Assembly: GCF_000758165.1 (NCBI RefSeq)
Contig: NZ_JNUP01000049.1
Coordinates: 1-64,000, forward strand
Direction: 5' to 3'
DNA from: Spirochaeta lutea
Lineage (GTDB): Bacteria; Spirochaetota; Spirochaetia; DSM-27196; Salinispiraceae
Length of the DNA: 64,000 nucleotides
Below the pieces are notes generated by a model, which was not told where the DNA came from, did no database searches, and was given only the letters and a program-made list of their open reading frames with translations. The position numbers and the translations under genes were made by a program. Each line of letters begins with the position of its first letter. Position 1 is the first letter of the stretch. Of this stretch, positions 45,096-53,601 are shown in pieces.

Positions 45096-45801
45096 CCGGC
45101 GATTACAGCGGGTATTTGATCTGGTAGAGGAGTATATCTCCGGTTCCTGCACCGTGGAAACCATGGCCCGGGAGGCTTGTTATTCCCTGTTTCATTTTAT
45201 CCGTATCTTTACCCGGGCAAGCCTCTACTCACCCTATGAGTACCTCATCCGCAGGAGGGTGGCTTCAGCGATGGGGCGGGTGTTCCGGGAAGAGATGCGT
45301 ATTACCGATGCTGCCTTCGAATACGGCTTCGACAGCGTTGAGGGCTTCAGCCGGGCGGTGAAACGATGTTGCGGAAGATCGCCGAGCCAGCTGACCCCGG
45401 AAATTTTGTTCTATCTCCCCAGCCCCTGGTCGGTTCCTCGGCTGGAAACCTATCGCCGGGTCTGCCAGGGGTCGGAGATCTGCGCTTGGGATGAGCCGGG
45501 TGTGGGGCGTTGGTGGGGGGACGGTGCTGGTGAAAAGGGTGGCGGAGAAGACTGTGCTCCGGGGCCGGCCTCCAAGCAGATACGGGCCATCGCCTTTGAA
45601 TACCTTGGGCAGCAGGGGTTCGGCTGCCTACTCTCTCTAAGAGAGGCGGAAGAGGTGGTTTCCCACGCTATAGGATCAATACTTCCAAACAGGACCGGTA
45701 GGGCTATCTCCCCCGGGGCTCCTCATCCGGATTCTCAAAACCTGTTCAAGGTGCTCTTGACCCATGAGGCCTGTGCCCGCAGAACGGAGGAGATGATCTA
45801 G
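45073..45801 (+). CDS. AraC-family DNA-binding protein
   Basis: 242 aa. AraC helix-turn-helix pair in residues about 10-108: CTVETMAREACYSLFHFIRIFTRA and ITDAAFEYGFDSVEGFSRAVKRCCGRSPSQL. The remaining 130 residues are poorly conserved and Gly-rich, with a low-complexity patch near 145-165. It overlaps the GyrI-like gene by 23 nt, consistent with coupled translation and a two-subunit sensor. Confidence 0.82.
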   Translation: MHPCDETDRRLQRVFDLVEEYISGSCTVETMAREACYSLFHFIRIFTRASLYSPYEYLIRRRVASAMGRVFREEMRITDAAFEYGFDSVEGFSRAVKRCCGRSPSQLTPEILFYLPSPWSVPRLETYRRVCQGSEICAWDEPGVGRWWGDGAGEKGGGEDCAPGPASKQIRAIAFEYLGQQGFGCLLSLREAEEVVSHAIGSILPNRTGRAISPGAPHPDSQNLFKVLLTHEACARRTEEMI

Positions 45802-45870
45802 TCCGCTGTATGGGATCAGCTTTAGTGCAAGGTCAGACATCTCGTCGGTGTTCATCAAACCCCGTAGGTA

Positions 45871-45971
45871 GTGCGCAAAAGGTTGTAAACGACACTAAAG
45901 ATAGCGGCGCAACCAATCATTTCACCCATGGGTGGTGTCGCCGGGGTGCAATGGTACAACCTTTTGCGCAC
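45871..45971. repeat. 101-bp inverted-repeat element, copy D
   Basis: Left arm GTGCGCAAAAGGTTGTAAAC, right arm GGTACAACCTTTTGCGCAC; both are flanked by TA. Internal AAGATAGCGGCGC on the left, and a right half nearly identical to the solo copy at 57714-57753 read in reverse. Lies between convergent genes. Confidence 0.9.
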
Positions 45972-46073
45972 TATAAACCTCATTCAGGCCCGGCGCATTT
46001 CCTGGTGACGGCGAATACCCGCCGCCCGTTCTGGGCATTCCTCTAGAATTTCACCTAGATCCATGGAAAGGGA

Positions 46074-49043
46074 TTACCCTGTCAGGTAGTCCATGTAGGC
46101 CTGCATATCCTCCGGCACCGGTTTTTCGGCCTTTTCGAAGCGCTTGAACCGGCTCTCCAGCTTGAGAATCTCCTTCCGGGTGCGGTTGTTGTACTTCATA
46201 TCCAGATCGCTGAAGAGGGGACGCTTTGCCATCTCCTGGCGGCGTTCCTTGGGAAAGGGGCAGAACCGGTAGAAGATATCCCGGGCTACAGGGTTCAGCC
46301 TGACCTTGTCCTCGTACTCGTGCATCACCCAGGTGTAGTAGTCCAGGGCGAAGCGTTCACGTTCCGTGCGGGTTTTCCCAATGAAGTCCTTGATCTTTTC
46401 CTTATGGGCCGAGGAGAGGTGGGGGTTCTTTTTATAGAAGGCCAGGTAATCGTAGTACGCACCCGAGAGCCCCCCTTCTACGGCATCCATCCAGTTGGGC
46501 CCCGCTACAACCCGGGATAGTTCCCATCGAAGATGGGCTAACACGTGGGTTATGGCCTGATCTGCCTGGCCGGCGAAGAAGGCCGGCACCATAATTCTGC
46601 CCGGGGTATCCTTTTTGGTACCGTCGATCTCCTGCCACATCATCATCCGCGAGCCTGCTCCGGGGTACAGGACAATGTTGGGTGCCACGGATTTTTTTAC
46701 CAAATCGCTGCCGAAATGGTGGCGGCAAACTGTTTCCCGGTGAAACAGGGTGAAGTCCCGTTGATGAACGGCCTCAATCCGGCTGGATAGGGAGTGGGGA
46801 TCCTGGAACAGCCCGGATATCCGACCGCCTTGGAGAGACTGGCTGCAGAGAACCGGCAGGGCGTGGTTGCGGCCTCCTGCCAGAAGCCGGGAAAGCTGGG
46901 GGGCTATGAGACTGAGTTCCCAGCGAACCCGGTCCTCGGGGGTGTCCTGGTATTCTTTCTGTTTGCCGCGTTTACCCTGGGGCTGCTTCCTCTGTTTCCG
47001 GAGGGTTTCTGCGAAGCCCTCTCCCATTTCGGTAATGGAGGGTTGCACGGTCCCGGTGTAAATTTTTTCCAGAAAATAGGGAAGGGTCATAACGGGAACG
47101 GGTTGTTCCAGGGAGAGAACCTGGGAATACAGGGCATCCAGCTCGATCAGCTCCTCCCGGGTAACCAGGGTTTCATCCACCAATCCGAGGTGAAGCATGA
47201 TGCCGGGAATGAATCCCTTGAGGTCCGAATCGATGACCTTCAGGAAACAGCGCTCATAGAGCTTCCAGTACCGGGAGGATATCTGGCTGCGGAGCTGCTG
47301 AGCTTCCTTAGTGCTACTGAAAACATCCTCCATTCCGGCAAGACGCTGAATGAGTTCGGTAAACTCCCGGTTGAAATCGCTGCCCATCTCGGCAAACCCC
47401 AGCAGCTGGGCCAAGAGCCCGTTGTACTTATCCAGCCGCCCGAGCCTGTCGGATGTGCCGCCCCCGGATTCCCCGGCCACAGCACCAACTCGAGCCCCCG
47501 GAGCACCAACCCCGGCCACAGCACCAACTCGAGCCCCCGGAGCACCAACCCCGGCGGCACCGGCACCGGTACGCAACTCGGCGCCGGCTGCTCCGGCGGA
47601 TAGTAGGCCTGAGGCAGTAGCGGCTGATGCCGTGCGGCTGGTGAGGTGCTTGAATCCTGGATAATCCCTGGAAATATCCCGGCCCAGGAGCTTCAACCCG
47701 TCTACCCGGCAGCGCCAGGAAAAGCGTTGGAGATAGGTTAAAAACCGGCCGTAGGATGGTTCGCCGGACAGGGAATATCCCGCCCCGCCGACGGATTGGG
47801 GAGCATTCGACCCGTCAGGCGAAACTGAGCTGCCTGATTCGGATCCAGCCATCGACCCGGCGACGGACGCCCCCGGGGCGGTTCCTGAGGCAGTTCCTGA
47901 GGCAGTTCCTGAGGCAGTTCCTGAGGCAGTTCCTGAGGCGGTTCCTGAGGCGGTTCCTGAGGCGGTTCCTGAGGCGGTTCCTGAGGCGGACTGGTCACCG
48001 GCAGGGGGTCCCTCGGCAGCTATGCCCGGCGGGGTACCGGGTCCCGAGGCCATAAAGCCGTAATGGTCCAGCTCCAGGACCCAGCCCCGGGGGCCGTAGA
48101 GCCTGGAGGTAAGATCCAAGATCGCTTGCACCAGATCCCTGTTGGCGGTCAAGAGGGTGGCCAAATACTGGGACAGCAGCTGGAACACATAAAAGTTGCT
48201 GGGCTCATCCTGGGAAAAAATCCCCGCCAGGGTCTTATCGTCCTTGGCAATGAGGCGCTTGAGGAACAGGTATTGGGGATAATCAATCATGTTTTCCACG
48301 GGATGGTCATCAAGATCGCCGTAGAGCTCCAATGCCTCCTGGACCCGGTCTAAAAACAGGTTAGGATCCCAGGGTTCCAGATTCACCGATTCAAGGGCTC
48401 TGGCCCTCCCCTGGAGATAGGCCGCATACTCCCCCAGCGGGGAGGTCTCCCGGGTCGGCTTCTCGGGTGGTTCGGGACTCTGGCCGCCATGAACCGTCCC
48501 GGGGGATTGGGATTCCTCTTCAGGTTGGGGTGGTTCTTGGGGTGATTCGAATGCCCGGACATCCCCCAGGGCCTGGGGGGGCAGGGCCAGGGCAATGGAA
48601 TCCGCGATGGATGCCAGCTTATGCCAGAGGTAGCGGTAGTTTTTTGCCAGGAAGAGGGCAGAATCTATTCGCTGGCGCAGCGCCCGGAGTACCTGGAGGT
48701 TGAGGGCCATGTTCTTCTGGAAGGTCTCCAACAGCTCCTGGGATTCCACGGGTGTACTAGAAATAATACATTCACTCACGGTCCGGATGGACCATTGCTC
48801 GGGTTCATCCCGGGTGAAGCTGGACACTCCGCACACCGATTCACCCTTCAGCAGGCCCACCCGGTGGCTTTGCTCCATGATCTGCTCCGGCCGGATGGGC
48901 AGCTCCTCGCCGGAAAAGGCCAGGAGCTCCGCAAGCCCGGAGTGCAGCAGGATCAGGGCGCGGTTGGGCCGTCCCTGGATGGTCAGGATGGTTCCCGGAG
49001 GAATACTCTGGTGGTTAAGGGCTTGGGCTGGATCAAAGAGCAT
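46074..49043 (-). CDS. Large cyclic-nucleotide-binding-domain protein with tandem repeats
   Basis: 989 aa. Residues about 1-125 form a CRP-like cNMP-binding barrel (QSIPPGTILTIQGRPNRALI, GLLKGESVCGVSSF), but no DNA-binding domain follows. The rest is soluble and unrecognised: a Pro/Glu-rich patch (about 172-210), a helical region, nine ASGT repeats (about 352-388), two 13-residue VGAPGARVGAVAG-type repeats (about 500-525), and a long charged C-terminal half probably conserved for structure. No Shine-Dalgarno; TAAAAT lies 6 nt before ATG 49043. Possibly a spirochaetal signalling or scaffold protein; function unknown. Confidence 0.75.
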   Translation of the reverse strand: MLFDPAQALNHQSIPPGTILTIQGRPNRALILLHSGLAELLAFSGEELPIRPEQIMEQSHRVGLLKGESVCGVSSFTRDEPEQWSIRTVSECIISSTPVESQELLETFQKNMALNLQVLRALRQRIDSALFLAKNYRYLWHKLASIADSIALALPPQALGDVRAFESPQEPPQPEEESQSPGTVHGGQSPEPPEKPTRETSPLGEYAAYLQGRARALESVNLEPWDPNLFLDRVQEALELYGDLDDHPVENMIDYPQYLFLKRLIAKDDKTLAGIFSQDEPSNFYVFQLLSQYLATLLTANRDLVQAILDLTSRLYGPRGWVLELDHYGFMASGPGTPPGIAAEGPPAGDQSASGTASGTASGTASGTASGTASGTASGTASGTASGTAPGASVAGSMAGSESGSSVSPDGSNAPQSVGGAGYSLSGEPSYGRFLTYLQRFSWRCRVDGLKLLGRDISRDYPGFKHLTSRTASAATASGLLSAGAAGAELRTGAGAAGVGAPGARVGAVAGVGAPGARVGAVAGESGGGTSDRLGRLDKYNGLLAQLLGFAEMGSDFNREFTELIQRLAGMEDVFSSTKEAQQLRSQISSRYWKLYERCFLKVIDSDLKGFIPGIMLHLGLVDETLVTREELIELDALYSQVLSLEQPVPVMTLPYFLEKIYTGTVQPSITEMGEGFAETLRKQRKQPQGKRGKQKEYQDTPEDRVRWELSLIAPQLSRLLAGGRNHALPVLCSQSLQGGRISGLFQDPHSLSSRIEAVHQRDFTLFHRETVCRHHFGSDLVKKSVAPNIVLYPGAGSRMMMWQEIDGTKKDTPGRIMVPAFFAGQADQAITHVLAHLRWELSRVVAGPNWMDAVEGGLSGAYYDYLAFYKKNPHLSSAHKEKIKDFIGKTRTERERFALDYYTWVMHEYEDKVRLNPVARDIFYRFCPFPKERRQEMAKRPLFSDLDMKYNNRTRKEILKLESRFKRFEKAEKPVPEDMQAYMDYLTG
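47472..47549. repeat. 39-bp tandem duplication within the cNMP-binding gene
   Basis: Two identical 39-bp units (47472-47510 and 47511-47549), 13 codons each, Ala/Gly/Val/Pro-rich. Confidence 0.9.
47881..47988. repeat. 12-bp tandem repeat, nine units, within the cNMP-binding gene
   Basis: GTTCCTGAGGCA or GTTCCTGAGGCG repeated nine times. Read on the minus strand it encodes Ala-Ser-Gly-Thr repeats. Copy-number changes would stay in frame. The first four or five units share the A ending and the others the G ending, as expected from stepwise expansion. Confidence 0.95.
48540..48558 (+). repeat. Copy of dispersed GGTGATTC motif, inside the cNMP-binding gene
   Basis: GGGTGATTCGAATGCCCGG, with AATGCCCG retained, in the Pro/Glu-rich patch of the gene. 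Confidence 0.5.
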
Positions 49044-49055
49044 ACATCTATTTTA
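49044..49055 (-). promoter_or_regulatory. -10 box directly before the cNMP-binding gene
   Basis: TAAAAT (49055-49050) is 6 nt from ATG 49043; a possible -35, TTGCAC, lies 15 nt upstream. No Shine-Dalgarno, so the mRNA may be leaderless. Confidence 0.45.
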
Positions 49056-49084
49056 AACCGAAAAGCCGGGGTGCAACAGTCGGT

Positions 49085-50521
49085 TTATGGATAATCATTC
49101 TGACCAAAAATGGCTACACGGTTGCGACCGCTGTTCTTGGCTTGGTAGAGGGCCTGGTCCGCCCGGCTGATGAGGGTATCCAGGGAGAGAACCGGGTCTT
49201 GGGAAAGCTCGGCCACGCCGATGCTTATGGGCACCGGTGCACCCAATTCGGGCTGGTTCAGGCCGGCTGAGAGACTGCGGAGCCGCTCAGCCAGGGCACC
49301 GGCCTCGCTTCCGGGGGTTTCGGGCAGCACCGCCACGAACTCCTCGCCCCCCAATCGGCAGAGCAGATCGGTGGTCCGCATCTCCTGTTGCCAAAGATTT
49401 GCTAACCGGATCAGAACCTTGTCGCCCACCCCATGGCCGTGGGTATCGTTAACCTGTTTAAAAAAGTCCAGGTCGATCATCAGGACCGATAGGGGGTGCT
49501 CCGACCGCCGGGCAGTTTCGTAAAGCAACCGTCCCTCGATGTGCAGACGGTGGCGGCTGCCGAGGCCGGTGAGGGGATCGGACATGGCCAGCTGATAGGT
49601 CTTGTCGTGAAGCCGGGCGTTTTCCAGGGCGATGGCTATGTGGTCCGCTACAATCCCGGCCAGGTGCATGTGGCGCTGCTGGTAGGTGTCCGGGGTGGTG
49701 CTGTCCAGGGTAAGTAATCCGATCACCTCGCCGCCCCGGATGAGGGGAATCCCCATCCAGGAGAGGATTGGCCGTTCCTCTTTCATGTAGGTAAAACTCG
49801 GAAAATCCCGGGAAAGGTTGTTGGTTGCCATGGGGTGTTTTTCTTGGATGGCCCTGGTGCTGAGGCTGTTTTTCTTCGGAAAGGGAATGGTGAGCTGGTT
49901 GACCGCCCGGGGATTCTTGAATCCGAAGGAACCCACTACCCGGGTGTGGTCCTTTTCCAGTATTTGAAGGCTTGCGGTGTCGTAGGGGATCAGTCGCCGG
50001 GTATGCTCGAGGATGTGGGTAATGGTTTCTTGAAGGTCCAGGGATGATCCGATAACCCGGACGATTTCCTGGAGGGTTTCCAGTTCCTGTAGATCACGCT
50101 CCAGCTGAAGTTCCATCTCCTTCAGGCGGCTGACATCCGCATCGCTGCCGATATAGTAGGCCGCCCTGCCGTCGGGTAGACGGCCGACGGTCCTGCCCCG
50201 GTTGTAGATCCAGTGATACTCATCCCGGGCGTCCCGCATCCGGAACATTTCATCAAAGATCCGGGACTCCCCGCTTAGGGCCCGCCGGGTGGCTTCCTCT
50301 ACCCGGGGCCGGTCTTCGGGATGAACCAGATCCAGCCAGCCCTCGTGGCTTTTAATATCCCGGTCGGGCAGCCCCATGGACGTCCAGACATCGCTGGCGA
50401 AGGTACGCCCCGTGGCATACTCGGTTATAAAGACCCCGACCTCCGAGAGGGCTTGCTGGAGCTCCGGCTCGGTAAAGAACAGGTGGTAAGGAGAATTGTC
50501 TTTTTGTTCGCGAGGTGCCAT
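49085..50521 (-). CDS. Diguanylate cyclase with PAS and GAF domains
   Basis: 478 aa soluble protein making c-di-GMP. PAS about 20-130 (YHWIYNRGRTVGRLPDGRA), a short coiled coil, GAF about 150-305 (MGIPLIRGGEVIGLLTLDS), GGDEF about 315-470. The active loop reads RLGGEEFVAVLP (GGEEF, catalytically competent), with DPLTGLGSRHRL and DLDFFKQVNDTHGH also present. An RxxD inhibitory site is not obvious. TATACT (50533-50528) lies 6 nt before ATG 50521 and no Shine-Dalgarno is seen. Same direction as the cNMP-binding gene, 41 bp apart, suggesting a nucleotide-signalling pair. Confidence 0.95.
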   Translation of the reverse strand: MAPREQKDNSPYHLFFTEPELQQALSEVGVFITEYATGRTFASDVWTSMGLPDRDIKSHEGWLDLVHPEDRPRVEEATRRALSGESRIFDEMFRMRDARDEYHWIYNRGRTVGRLPDGRAAYYIGSDADVSRLKEMELQLERDLQELETLQEIVRVIGSSLDLQETITHILEHTRRLIPYDTASLQILEKDHTRVVGSFGFKNPRAVNQLTIPFPKKNSLSTRAIQEKHPMATNNLSRDFPSFTYMKEERPILSWMGIPLIRGGEVIGLLTLDSTTPDTYQQRHMHLAGIVADHIAIALENARLHDKTYQLAMSDPLTGLGSRHRLHIEGRLLYETARRSEHPLSVLMIDLDFFKQVNDTHGHGVGDKVLIRLANLWQQEMRTTDLLCRLGGEEFVAVLPETPGSEAGALAERLRSLSAGLNQPELGAPVPISIGVAELSQDPVLSLDTLISRADQALYQAKNSGRNRVAIFGQNDYP

Positions 50522-50533
50522 ACGCTAAGTATA
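50522..50533 (-). promoter_or_regulatory. -10 box directly before the diguanylate cyclase gene
   Basis: TATACT at 50533-50528, ending 6 nt before ATG 50521; the -35 is poor. Candidate leaderless start. Confidence 0.45.
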
Positions 50534-50743
50534 GTGTTGTCTCCGGGTAAAATCACCTTTCAGAATATCGGGGCTTTCCTGGGAACCAACATGGAGTCCG
50601 GCGCACTGTTCTTTCTAGATTCAGAAAAAAATCCACCGTTCTTACACGAAGGTTCTCCGTCAACCGTCGGATACTAGAGGGCCCGGGCGGAATGTCGGTT
50701 CCGGCCGGGGCTGAGACAATCAAAGATAGTTGGGAGCAGTACA

Positions 50744-51685
50744 ATGAAAGCAGTCTTGTTTAAAAAAGGGCGGAATCCGAATGAACTCCTGGTAGTTGGA
50801 GAGGCAGAAAAACCCGTACCTACCAGGGATGACGAAGTGGTAATACAGGTTCACGCGTCATCGGTTAATGCCGCTGATTACCGCATGATGAAGATGGGGA
50901 TAGCACCCAAATCCAAGATATTCGGAGCGGATATCGCCGGGGTCGTGGAATCTGTGGGGAGCCGGGTGGTGCGCTTTAAACCCGGGGATGAGATTATCGG
51001 GGATCTTTCGAACGCAGGGTTCGGGGGATTTGCCGAGTATGCGGTAGCACCCGAAGGGGTTCTGGCGCCAAAACCATCACGCCTATCCTTCGCTGAGGCG
51101 GCAGCCCTGCCCCTGGCAGGGGGCACAGCCCTGCAGGCTCTGAGAATGGGAATGGTCTCACCGGGGAAAAGGGTGCTGATTGTGGGAAGCAGCGGCGGGG
51201 TGGGTAGCTATGCCCTTCAGCTTTCTAAGCATTTCGGCGCCGTAGTGACCGGGGTTTGCAGCCCGGGGAATATGGAGCAGGTACGGGGATTGGGCGCTGA
51301 TCGGGTCATTGATTATTCCCGGGATGGGTTTGATGATGAATACGGTGTGTACGATGTAATTATTGCAATTAACGGGAGTTACTCCCTTGTAACCTATAAA
51401 CGGTGTCTTGCCCCAGGGGGCGTTTGTGTGTGTGCCGGGGGATCCCTGGGACAGATTTTCAGATCCCTCCTGTTCGGAAGATTCCTTTCCTTGGGTTCAA
51501 AAAAATTCCGAGTGTTAAGTGCCAAGGGGACGGCGGAGGATTTGTTGACCCTCGCACGGATAGCTGATGAAGGGGGGATACGCCCTGTCATCGAGGCTGA
51601 ATACCCCTTAGCCGAAACACCCCAGGCAGTCGGACACGTTATCTCCGGGCATGCCCGGGGAAAGGTGGTCATCCGGGTACCATAG
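50744..51685 (+). CDS. MDR-family NAD(P)H:quinone oxidoreductase-like protein
   Basis: 313 aa zinc-independent medium-chain dehydrogenase. VQVHASSVNAADYRMMK type N-terminal domain, FGADIAGVVESVGS, Rossmann motif VLIVGSSGGVGSYALQLSK, and C-terminal GHARGKVVIRVP. No catalytic zinc Cys ligands, so a quinone- or enone-reductase is more likely than an alcohol dehydrogenase. GGGAG precedes ATG 50744. Monocistronic. Confidence 0.9.
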   Translation: MKAVLFKKGRNPNELLVVGEAEKPVPTRDDEVVIQVHASSVNAADYRMMKMGIAPKSKIFGADIAGVVESVGSRVVRFKPGDEIIGDLSNAGFGGFAEYAVAPEGVLAPKPSRLSFAEAAALPLAGGTALQALRMGMVSPGKRVLIVGSSGGVGSYALQLSKHFGAVVTGVCSPGNMEQVRGLGADRVIDYSRDGFDDEYGVYDVIIAINGSYSLVTYKRCLAPGGVCVCAGGSLGQIFRSLLFGRFLSLGSKKFRVLSAKGTAEDLLTLARIADEGGIRPVIEAEYPLAETPQAVGHVISGHARGKVVIRVP

Positions 51686-52164
51686 CCCTGGTCCGGGTAC
51701 CAAATGCACCAGGGATGGCAGCGGAAAGCCCGCAGCCCGGGCCCGGCGTTCCGGCGAGGGGGACCGAGCCGGAGGGCGCCGGGTGGGCGGAACGGTTCCG
51801 GGAGGTGGGGATCTGCCGGCGGCGGGGAAGGTGCGGGGCGGTGTCTCCGGCCCGGGGGAGGACTTGCAGCGTACAGCCCGGCCGGGCGGGACCGGAGCGG
51901 GATGGGGGATAGGCGGGGTGCGGGGGCGGTTGTTCCGGGCTCGGGGCGGTGTGGGGTGCGGGGGGTTGATGTCGGCTCCGGGTCGCCCGGGGTGCCCGAA
52001 AAAACCGGAAAAACCGGAAAATCCCGAGAAGTACCGGTAGAAATTCGGGAGGGGGCCGGGAGGTAGGGGCTCCGGGGTGCCCAACAAAAGCAGAATGCGT
52101 CGGGGTGAACGCGAAGAGGCTGCCGGCTTGTCAGGGCGGTGGTTTTTAGGCATGATAGGGAGTT
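51686..52164 (+). other. G-rich non-coding stretch before mnmA
   Basis: 479 bp with strong G-over-C bias on the plus strand and many G runs. Frames open on both strands only because of the base bias. A short AAAACCGG-type repeat occurs at about 52000-52020. No gene or clear promoter is seen apart from the mnmA ribosome site GGGAG near 52160. Confidence 0.5.
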
Positions 52165-53601
52165 ATGAAAGCAGCAGTCCTCCTCTCGGGAGGGGTCGAC
52201 AGCTCAGTGGCACTGTGGGAAGTAAAAAAGCGCGGCTACACGGATATTACTGCCTTTTACCTGAAGATTTGGCTCGAGGATGATGTGTCCTACCTGGGGG
52301 AGTGTCCCTGGGAGGAGGATTTGTCCTATGCCCGGGCGGTCTGTGAGCAGGCGGGGGTGCCTCTTGAGGTGGTGAGCCTTCAAACCGAGTATTTTAATAA
52401 AGTTGTTGAGTATGCCCTGGCGGAGCTCCGTTTGGGCCGTACGCCGAGTCCGGATATTTTTTGTAATCAGCGGATCAAGTTCGGGGCCTTTTTTGATAGG
52501 GTCCAGGGTGATTTTGATGTGGCGGTCTCGGGGCATTATGGTGTGGTGGAGCATGATGAGGCGGGGTACGCCCATCTGCATCGGGCTCCCGACCCGGTGA
52601 AGGATCAGACCTACTTCCTCAGCCATCTGAGCCAGGATCAGCTCCGGCGGCTCTGGTTTCCCATCGGTTCCATGCAGAAGAGCCAGGTGCGCGCTCTGGC
52701 CCAGGAGCTGGATTTGCCCAACAAGGATCGCAAGGATAGCCAGGGGATCTGCTTTCTGGGCAAGATCAAATACCCCGACTTCGTCCGCCACTACCTGGGA
52801 GAGCAGCCCGGGGAGATCCGGGAGCTGGAGACCGGCAAGGTCCTGGGGCCCCACAGGGGCTTCTGGTTCCACACCATCGGCCAGCGCAGCGGCCTGGGCC
52901 TGGGTAACGGTCCCTGGTACGTGGTGCAGAAGGATCCGGCGGCCAACATCGTCTACGTGAGCCACCAGGAGCACGTGGCCGATCAGACCCGCTCCAGCTT
53001 CGAGGTGGCGGAGCTCACCTGGCTCTACGGTACCAACCCTGACACCGGGCTGCCCTCCATGCCGGGAATTTCCTCTATAGATGATTTGAATGCCAATCTC
53101 ACCGCCAAGCTCCGCCATGGCCCCGAGCTGGTGGGCTGCCGCCTTGACTGGGTGGCTGATAGTCCGGGTCCTGCGGGGGCAACCCAGCCGGTTGAGGACT
53201 CGGTTCAGGCAACGCGCCCGGCCGATGGGCTGAGCCCGGAGGCGCCGCGAGGGGCCGGGGCCTCGGTTCAGGTAACGAGCCCGGCCGATGGGCCGGGGGT
53301 AGGGGTGAGCACCTCTCAGGCCGCGAATTCGCCCCAAGCAACGCACCAGGCTAAAGAGCTGAGTCCCACCCAGGCCGCGAATCCGCCCCAGGCAGCGCAA
53401 GAGGCTAAAGAGCTGAGTCCCACCCAGGCCGCGCGGCCCCCCCAATCCGAATCCCCACCTTTCATCCGGCCGAACCCCGGTTTCCGCCTCCGGGTAACCC
53501 TGGACGTACCCGACCGGGGCGTTGCTCCCGGGCAGTTCGCCGTGTTCTACCACGGTACCGAGTGTCTGGGCAGCGGCAAGATCCAGGAATTCTGGACGTG
53601 A
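52165..53601 (+). CDS. mnmA: tRNA-specific 2-thiouridylase MnmA with a large C-terminal insert
   Basis: 478 aa against about 350-380 for the family. Adenylates and thiolates U34 of Lys, Glu and Gln tRNAs. PP-loop LLSGGVDSSVAL (residues about 6-17), catalytic Cys pair C100 (DIFCNQRIKFG) and C196 (SQGICFLGK), QTYFLSHLSQDQL. The C-terminal barrel is split by about 100 low-complexity residues (about 331-432), after which the family end FRLRVTLDVPDRGVAPGQFA resumes and reaches ECLGSGKIQEF. The insert has internal 54-bp repeats. GGGAG precedes ATG 52165. First of four coupled tRNA-modification genes. Confidence 0.95.
   Translation: MKAAVLLSGGVDSSVALWEVKKRGYTDITAFYLKIWLEDDVSYLGECPWEEDLSYARAVCEQAGVPLEVVSLQTEYFNKVVEYALAELRLGRTPSPDIFCNQRIKFGAFFDRVQGDFDVAVSGHYGVVEHDEAGYAHLHRAPDPVKDQTYFLSHLSQDQLRRLWFPIGSMQKSQVRALAQELDLPNKDRKDSQGICFLGKIKYPDFVRHYLGEQPGEIRELETGKVLGPHRGFWFHTIGQRSGLGLGNGPWYVVQKDPAANIVYVSHQEHVADQTRSSFEVAELTWLYGTNPDTGLPSMPGISSIDDLNANLTAKLRHGPELVGCRLDWVADSPGPAGATQPVEDSVQATRPADGLSPEAPRGAGASVQVTSPADGPGVGVSTSQAANSPQATHQAKELSPTQAANPPQAAQEAKELSPTQAARPPQSESPPFIRPNPGFRLRVTLDVPDRGVAPGQFAVFYHGTECLGSGKIQEFWT
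53349..53433 (+). repeat. 54-bp direct repeat in the mnmA insert
   Basis: A 31-bp identical segment at 53349-53379 and 53403-53433, period 54 bp (18 codons), encoding AKELSPTQAA-type units. Looser repeats built on GCCCGGCCGATGGGC occur at about 53216 and 53277. Confidence 0.85.

Noticed and set aside
47881-47988. Phase-variable on/off switch in the cNMP-binding gene
   Set aside because: The unit is 12 bp, so changes in copy number keep the frame; length variation is possible but not switching.
51608-52153. Long frames on both strands in the G-rich stretch before mnmA
   Set aside because: They exist in several frames at once, have low-complexity Gly/Arg/Pro composition and no ribosome site; this is an effect of base bias.
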